Source: Pseudomonadota bacterium (GTDB lineage Bacteria > Myxococcota > Myxococcia > Myxococcales > Myxococcaceae). Taken from it: a DNA stretch of 17,195 nt. How positions within the stretch are numbered: position 1 is the first letter of the stretch; each line of letters opens with the position of its first letter. This document shows, one piece after another, positions 13,724 through 17,195 of the stretch. The notes under the pieces are model-generated. The model worked only from the letters and a program-made list of their open reading frames with translations, had not been told where the DNA came from and ran no database searches. The stretch is taken from NCBI GenBank assembly GCA_023424585.1, contig JAFADT010000794.1, forward strand, positions 1 through 17,195, read 5' to 3'. The position numbers and the translations under genes are program-made.

Positions 13724-14734
13724 ATGAACGCGAGAACGCTCGCCGCATTCCTCTGCCTGACCTCTGGCCTGACCGGCTGCATCATCGAGGACCACCGCTA
13801 CCCCGGCGACGTTCGGATGTCGTGGAGCTTCGACGGCGCCACCTGCGGCCAGATGCGAGACATCGACGGCGTCGACATCTACATCGACGGCGAGATCCTC
13901 GAGGGCGACGGCAAGTATCCGTGCTCGGCGAACGGCTTCGACGGCATCGTCCTGCACGACTTCGCGCCCGGCACGTACTCGTTCACGGCGCAGGCGGTGG
14001 ACTACGACGGCGTGGCGGTCTACTCGTACCGCGGCAGCTTCTCGGTGGACGGCAACGTGTCGGTGGCCGTCAACTTCAACACGGGCCGCACGGGCTCCAC
14101 GTCCTACGCCTACGTGAACTGGCTGTTCCCGACGGAGGCGGGCTCGTCCTACCCCACCTGTGGCCAGGCGGGGGTCGCCTACGTGGATGCCCGCGTGGAT
14201 GACGGCGCATGGGCGCGCTTCAACTGCAACGAGGGCAGCGAGGGCCGTTACGTGGAGACGCCGGAGCTGGTGCCCGGGCAGCACTACCTGGAGATCGTCG
14301 CCGTCGACGCCTACGAGCGCCCCCTCTACTACTACGGCGGCGGCTTCACCTCGCAGGCCAACATCCCGGCCTCCATCACGGCGAACACCTGGGCCATTGG
14401 CGGCGCCGCGGTGGGCTGGCGGCTCTACGAAAACTCCACCCCGCTCAACTGCGACATGGCCGGCGTGAGTGAGGTGGGCGTCAACTTCCAGGACGCGCAC
14501 ACCGGCGAGTGGGTCTACGGCGAGGAGGGGCAGTGGTTCCGCTGCAACGAGTCCCCGGCCATCTTCGAGTTCCTGCGCCCCGGTGAGTACCTCGTGTCCA
14601 TGCAGGCCAACGGCACGGGCGGCCGGCGCTACATCTCGCCCCGGGGCAGCGACGCTCCGTACGTGCGCGTCTACGCCCACGACTTCCCGGGCGCGTCGCA
14701 GGCCGGCATCGTCCCGCTCGACCGCGTGCAGTAG
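13724..14734 (+). CDS. Lipoprotein built of three related cysteine-pair repeats, function unknown
   Basis: A protein of 336 residues. Residues 1-19 are a lipoprotein signal with a textbook lipobox LTGC (Cys19), so the protein should be lipid-anchored in the envelope. The rest falls into three diverged units of about 90-100 residues (about 29-118, 125-222, 227-327). Each begins with an aromatic strand (MSWSF, VNWLF, VGWRLY) and has a first cysteine in a similar context (ATCGQM Cys41, PTCGQA Cys146, LNCDMA Cys243). A second cysteine follows (YPCSAN Cys67, FNCNEG Cys168, FRCNES Cys274). Each then has a PG-Y turn (APGTYSF, VPGQHYLE, RPGEYLV). This suggests tandem beta-sandwich domains, each with one disulfide; that is inference. 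I recognise no named family. ATG 13715 (MPT) is an alternative start. It is divergent from the tol cluster. Confidence 0.82.
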   Translation: MNARTLAAFLCLTSGLTGCIIEDHRYPGDVRMSWSFDGATCGQMRDIDGVDIYIDGEILEGDGKYPCSANGFDGIVLHDFAPGTYSFTAQAVDYDGVAVYSYRGSFSVDGNVSVAVNFNTGRTGSTSYAYVNWLFPTEAGSSYPTCGQAGVAYVDARVDDGAWARFNCNEGSEGRYVETPELVPGQHYLEIVAVDAYERPLYYYGGGFTSQANIPASITANTWAIGGAAVGWRLYENSTPLNCDMAGVSEVGVNFQDAHTGEWVYGEEGQWFRCNESPAIFEFLRPGEYLVSMQANGTGGRRYISPRGSDAPYVRVYAHDFPGASQAGIVPLDRVQ

Positions 14735-14747
14735 GCGCGGGGCCCAC

Positions 14748-14810
14748 CCGGAACGGACGTCATGAAGGGGTCGGAGGCCTTCCAGGCTTCCGGCCCTTCG
14801 TGCGTTCCGG
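14748..14810 (+). terminator. Three-tier nested hairpin between the lipoprotein gene and murI
   Basis: Three helices stack around one loop. The outer is CCGGAACG (14748-14755) with CGTTCCGG (14803-14810). The middle is GAAGGG (14764-14769) with CCCTTC (14794-14799). The inner is GGAGGCC (14773-14779) with GGCTTCC (14785-14791, one G-U pair), with a 5-base loop. It starts 14 bases after the lipoprotein stop and ends 36 bases before the murI start. No T-tract follows, so it may be a terminator or a structured leader of murI. Confidence 0.5.
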
Positions 14811-14845
14811 GGGCGTTGGCATCAAACGTGATAGGGACTGCCTCC

Positions 14846-15661
14846 ATGCGGCAAGACAGCCACGGTCCCATCGGCGTGTTCGACTCCGGCATCGGAGGGC
14901 TCACGGTCCTCAAGGCGCTCATGGCGCGGCTCCCCCACGAGCGCACGCTCTACCTGGGGGACACCGCCCGGGTGCCCTACGGCACCAAGTCCGGGGAGGT
15001 GGTGACCCGCTACTCGCTGAAGAACGCGGAGTTCCTCCTGGAGCGCGGCATCAAGCTCCTGGTGGTGGCGTGCAACACCGCGTCCGCCGCGGCGCTCCCC
15101 GCCCTCCAGGCCGCGCTGCCGGTGCCGGTGCTGGGCGTGATTGAACCCGGCGCCCGCACGGCGCTCCAGCGCACCCGGGGCGGCGGGGTGGGCGTCATCG
15201 GGACGCCGGGCACCGTGCGCTCCGGCGCGTACCAGCGGGCGCTGGAGGCGGGCGACCCGAAGGTCGCGGTGAAGGCGACGGCGTGCCCGCTCTTCGTGCC
15301 CCTGGCGGAAGAGGGGTGGACCACCGGCGACGTGCCGCTGCTCGTGGCCCGCGAGTACCTGGCCGGCTTCGCGCGCGACGGCGTGGACACGCTGGTGCTG
15401 GGCTGCACCCACTACCCGCTGCTCAAGGGCGTCATCGCGGAGGTCGTGGGGCCGCACGTGTCGCTGGTGGACTCGGCGGAGGCCACGGCGGAGGCGGCGG
15501 CGGTGCTGCTGGAGGAGAAGGGGCTCCTGGCGCCGGCCTCCGCGGGCGCGCCGGAGCACGCCTTCTTCGTCACCGACGTCCCGGAGCGCTTCGTGGAGGT
15601 GGGGGCCCGCTTCCTGGGGCGCCCCATCCCCTCCGCGGAGCAGGTGGACCTGCGCTTCTAG
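14846..15661 (+). CDS. murI: Glutamate racemase
   Basis: A protein of 271 residues, the normal MurI length. It interconverts L- and D-glutamate in the cytoplasm and supplies D-Glu for peptidoglycan. Signature motifs: IGVFDSGIGGLTVL (9-22) with Asp13; YLGDTARVPYGTKS (36-49); catalytic Cys76 in VVACNTASAAAL; catalytic Cys187 with His189 in LVLGCTHYPLL. The start ATG 14846 has AGGGA (14833-14837) eight bases upstream and fits the family N-terminus. An in-frame ATG at 14762 would add 28 residues encoded by the nested hairpin region and is rejected. It is convergent with carF. Confidence 0.95.
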   Translation: MRQDSHGPIGVFDSGIGGLTVLKALMARLPHERTLYLGDTARVPYGTKSGEVVTRYSLKNAEFLLERGIKLLVVACNTASAAALPALQAALPVPVLGVIEPGARTALQRTRGGGVGVIGTPGTVRSGAYQRALEAGDPKVAVKATACPLFVPLAEEGWTTGDVPLLVAREYLAGFARDGVDTLVLGCTHYPLLKGVIAEVVGPHVSLVDSAEATAEAAAVLLEEKGLLAPASAGAPEHAFFVTDVPERFVEVGARFLGRPIPSAEQVDLRF

Positions 15662-15667
15662 AGCCGG

Positions 15668-15690
15668 GGTGTGGCCGCCCGGCCCACACC
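15668..15690. terminator. Bidirectional hairpin between murI and carF
   Basis: GGTGTGG (15668-15674) pairs with CCACACC (15684-15690); two further C-G pairs form inside past a one-base bulge. It lies in the 38-base gap between two convergent stops, so it may end both transcripts. No T-tract. Confidence 0.5.
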
Positions 15691-15699
15691 GCGTGCCTC

Positions 15700-16557
15700 T
15701 CAGGGCACGGGGCGGGTGGGGACGCTCTGGGCGGGCTCCTCGGCGGAGGCCTTGAGCAGCTCCTTGGCCGCCTGGATGACGGGCACCTCCTGCGCGCCGT
15801 CCACGGCGACGAGCGCCTGCGCGGCCTCCGTGCCGATGTCGTCCTGGCGCGGCAACTGGCCGGTGGCCCAGGTGATGAGCCGCTCCATCAGCGGGAAGAA
15901 GTGGATCATCTTCAGCGGCTTGTTCATCCACCCCACGGTGATGCAGTAGTACTGGTTGAAGGGCGCCGTGTGGTGGATGCGGTGGTGGTCCGGCGGCAGG
16001 ATGAGGTGCACGCGCTGCAGGAAGCCGATGAGCGCGGGCGGCTCGTCCAGGTGCGACCACTTGTGGAACTGGTTGGTCGCCATCACCCAGAAGATCATCG
16101 CGCCCAGGAACGCGGCCAGGAACACCCAGCCCGGGCCGTTGAGCGGCACGGCCACCGCGAGCGCCGCCACCGGCAGCGACACCAGGCAGTTGTTGCCGTT
16201 GGTCTCCACGAAGTCGTGGCGGGTGATGGCCTTCTCGTCCACGTGGTGCTCGCGGAAGGGGCGGATGAACGCCTTGCCCAGGACGGGCATCTCCGTGGAG
16301 CCCCAGGTGTCGCCCATCCAGTGGACCAGGCCGGACACGAAGTCCGCGGCCAGGTAGCCCAGCACCACCGCCAGGGTCAGCATCCACGGCCCGGTGTGGT
16401 GGGTGGTCCAGAGCTTGTAGACGAGCGCGCCCTCCAGGCCCACGAACGCGATGATGGAGGCGATCTCCATGGCGCGGATGGCGGGTGAGTAGCCCTGCGC
16501 GAGCGCCTGCGCGTCCTGCAGGCGGACCTTGTCCGCGATGGTGTCCGGCTTTTTCAT
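15700..16557 (-). CDS. carF: CarF, plasmanylethanolamine desaturase (TMEM189/PEDS1/Kua family)
   Basis: A protein of 285 residues; Myxococcus CarF is about 281. The family introduces the vinyl-ether bond that turns plasmanyl- into plasmenylethanolamine (plasmalogen) in the membrane. In Myxococcus xanthus CarF is needed for the singlet-oxygen/light response that induces carotenoids through the CarQ/CarR sigma/anti-sigma pair. Visible hallmarks are the histidine clusters expected of a di-metal membrane desaturase: GLVHWMGDTWG (His79), FREHHVDEKAITRHDF (His104, His105, His114), NQFHKWSH (His165, His169) and PPDHHRIHH (His191, His192, His195, His196). Hydrophobic segments lie at about 31-48, 57-75, 123-139 and 142-160. 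The C-terminal 50 residues are polar and poorly conserved. Start ATG 16557 matches the CarF N-terminus; upstream in-frame residues are non-coding. No strong ribosome site is visible. Confidence 0.9.
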   Translation of the reverse strand: MKKPDTIADKVRLQDAQALAQGYSPAIRAMEIASIIAFVGLEGALVYKLWTTHHTGPWMLTLAVVLGYLAADFVSGLVHWMGDTWGSTEMPVLGKAFIRPFREHHVDEKAITRHDFVETNGNNCLVSLPVAALAVAVPLNGPGWVFLAAFLGAMIFWVMATNQFHKWSHLDEPPALIGFLQRVHLILPPDHHRIHHTAPFNQYYCITVGWMNKPLKMIHFFPLMERLITWATGQLPRQDDIGTEAAQALVAVDGAQEVPVIQAAKELLKASAEEPAQSVPTRPVP

Positions 16558-16591
16558 CGGTGGTGTTCCGGCCGCGACAGGGAGCGAGGGA

Positions 16592-16610
16592 CTGACGGCG
16601 CGATCGTCAG
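16592..16610 (-). promoter_or_regulatory. Inverted repeat in the carF leader
   Basis: CTGACG (16592-16597) and CGTCAG (16605-16610) are perfect complements with a 7-base spacer, 35 bases before the carF ATG and next to the candidate -10. It could be an operator or a hairpin at the 5' end of the mRNA. Confidence 0.35.
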
Positions 16611-16616
16611 AGGGTT

Positions 16617-16646
16617 TACGTACCCCAGGGCGTTTCGGCTTTTCAA
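16617..16646 (-). promoter_or_regulatory. Candidate carF promoter
   Basis: On the minus strand TTGAAA (16646-16641, five of six matches to TTGACA) is followed after 18 bases by TACGTA (16622-16617), a weak -10. The transcript start would be near 16610, giving a leader of about 50 bases. Confidence 0.35.
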
Positions 16647-16781
16647 CAGAGCCGCCCATGCCCGCCAGGCTGGTGTCCACGTGTGGATCCGTACACCGAG
16701 CGTCGCGGGAGGTGGCGGACGCACACCCTGGGGAGCGGGCAGGCGCGCGCAAAAAGAGGTGCGGAGCGCGTGACGCTTACC

Positions 16782-16810
16782 TTGTGAAGCCCGGACCCCG
16801 CTGCTACGGT
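16782..16810 (+). promoter_or_regulatory. Candidate promoter for the gene at 16825
   Basis: TTGTGA (16782-16787, four of six) and TACGGT (16805-16810, three of six, including the first T, the second A and the last T) have an exact 17-base spacer. The transcript would start near 16817, about 8 bases before the ATG, which has no visible Shine-Dalgarno. Confidence 0.35.
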
Positions 16811-16824
16811 GCCCGACCTCGGCA

Positions 16825-17195
16825 ATGGCGAAAACCTTCGAAAAAGCCGTCACCGGCTTCAATCACAACATCAAGCACAAGGGGAAGGTCTACCACGTCC
16901 AGACCGAGGACTCGGGCGTCAACAACCCCCACATCATCACCCACCTGTTCGTGGGCGGGAACATCCTCGCGTCGAAGAAGACGTCCTACGCGGACATCCT
17001 CAACGCGGAGAACCTGGCGGAGGTCGTGCGCGAGCTGATGGAGGAGCAGCACAAGGAGATGCTGCGCAACCTCATCAACGGCGTGTACGACAACTACGAG
17101 TCCACGGTCCGTTCGTATCAGCCGGGGCAGCTCGCCACGGACGCGGAGGTGGCCGCGCAGCCCAGGCCGCCGCAGGCGCCCGCGCAGCCTCGCCC
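16825..17195 (+). CDS. Protein of unknown function with an FNHN...YHVQTEDSG domain, N-terminal 123 residues (runs off the window end)
   Basis: The visible part starts MAKTFEKAVTGFNHN and has KGKVYHVQTEDSG (18-30), then HIITHLFVGGNILASKKTSY (35-54), a compact beta-rich unit. An acidic helical region follows (about 57-90, NLAEVVRELMEEQHKEMLRN). From about residue 98 the chain becomes rich in Pro, Ala and Gln (a probable flexible linker), suggesting another domain beyond the window. I recall similar HVQTEDSG segments in other deltaproteobacterial proteins but know no assigned function. No signal peptide is seen, so the N-terminal domain is probably cytoplasmic. It is divergent from carF, with 267 bases between the starts. 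Confidence 0.8.
   Translation, partial: MAKTFEKAVTGFNHNIKHKGKVYHVQTEDSGVNNPHIITHLFVGGNILASKKTSYADILNAENLAEVVRELMEEQHKEMLRNLINGVYDNYESTVRSYQPGQLATDAEVAAQPRPPQAPAQPR

Noticed and set aside
13604..14680. Minus-strand frame of 358 residues opposite the repeat lipoprotein
   Set aside because: The plus frame has a lipobox and regular cysteine repeats; the minus frame has no start context or motif.
14762..14845. Longer glutamate racemase from ATG 14762
   Set aside because: The extra 28 residues are encoded in the nested hairpin, and the ATG at 14846 has a ribosome site and the family N-terminus.
1..17195. CRISPR array, insertion sequence, prophage or tRNA
   Set aside because: No regularly spaced direct repeats, transposase or integrase motifs, or cloverleaf sequence seen on reading both strands.

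Overview
This 17.2 kb window is very GC-rich, with strong GC bias at third codon positions, and is almost fully coding. Gene content points to a myxobacterium of the Myxococcus/Corallococcus type: a CarF-type plasmanylethanolamine desaturase, a caspase-like protease beside an ECF-type sigma factor and zinc-finger anti-sigma factor, a tolQRAB cluster and a spinster-type transporter. The species cannot be fixed from the sequence alone. I found no tRNA, rRNA, insertion sequence, prophage or CRISPR array. It reads as ordinary chromosome with one distinctive signalling locus.

Layout. (1) 1-2984: a stress or signalling locus with two divergent arms. On the minus strand is a secreted caspase-fold protease carrying an EF-hand loop, overlapping by 4 bases a truncated secreted protein. 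On the plus strand is an ECF-type sigma factor overlapping by 4 bases a membrane-anchored zinc-finger anti-sigma factor. A 129-base control region containing two palindromes separates the arms. (2) 2985-3400: the longest stretch without a confident gene, holding a strong hairpin and only a doubtful small ORF. (3) 3401-5792, plus strand: a membrane glycerolipid acyltransferase and a thioredoxin-reductase-like flavoprotein with a CPYC redox pair but a degenerate NADPH site. (4) 5860-10233, minus strand, listed from high to low coordinate in transcription order: a class V aminotransferase, a short Ppx/GppA phosphatase, a spinster-type MFS transporter and an AraC-type regulator. (5) 10291-13568, minus strand: tolQ, tolR, a TolA/TonB-like protein and tolB, the envelope Tol energy-transducing system, without pal inside the window. 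(6) 13724-15661, plus strand: a lipoprotein made of three related cysteine-containing repeats, then glutamate racemase murI. (7) 15700-16557, minus strand: carF, convergent with murI. (8) 16825 to the end, plus strand: the N-terminal part of a protein of unknown function, divergent from carF.

How the genes fit together. Much of the window concerns the cell envelope: Tol machinery, murI for peptidoglycan D-glutamate, a lipid acyltransferase, CarF for plasmalogens, and lipoproteins. The caspase/sigma/anti-sigma locus could be a proteolysis-controlled transcription switch, and this is the most interesting hypothesis here. Gene junctions are tight: four ATGA overlaps occur (205-208, 2214-2217, 8087-8090, 11577-11580). 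Hairpins lie in nearly every intergenic gap and mostly lack T-tracts. Several starts have no visible Shine-Dalgarno sequence, and at least one (10233) sits just downstream of a consensus -35 in a geometry that predicts a nearly leaderless mRNA.
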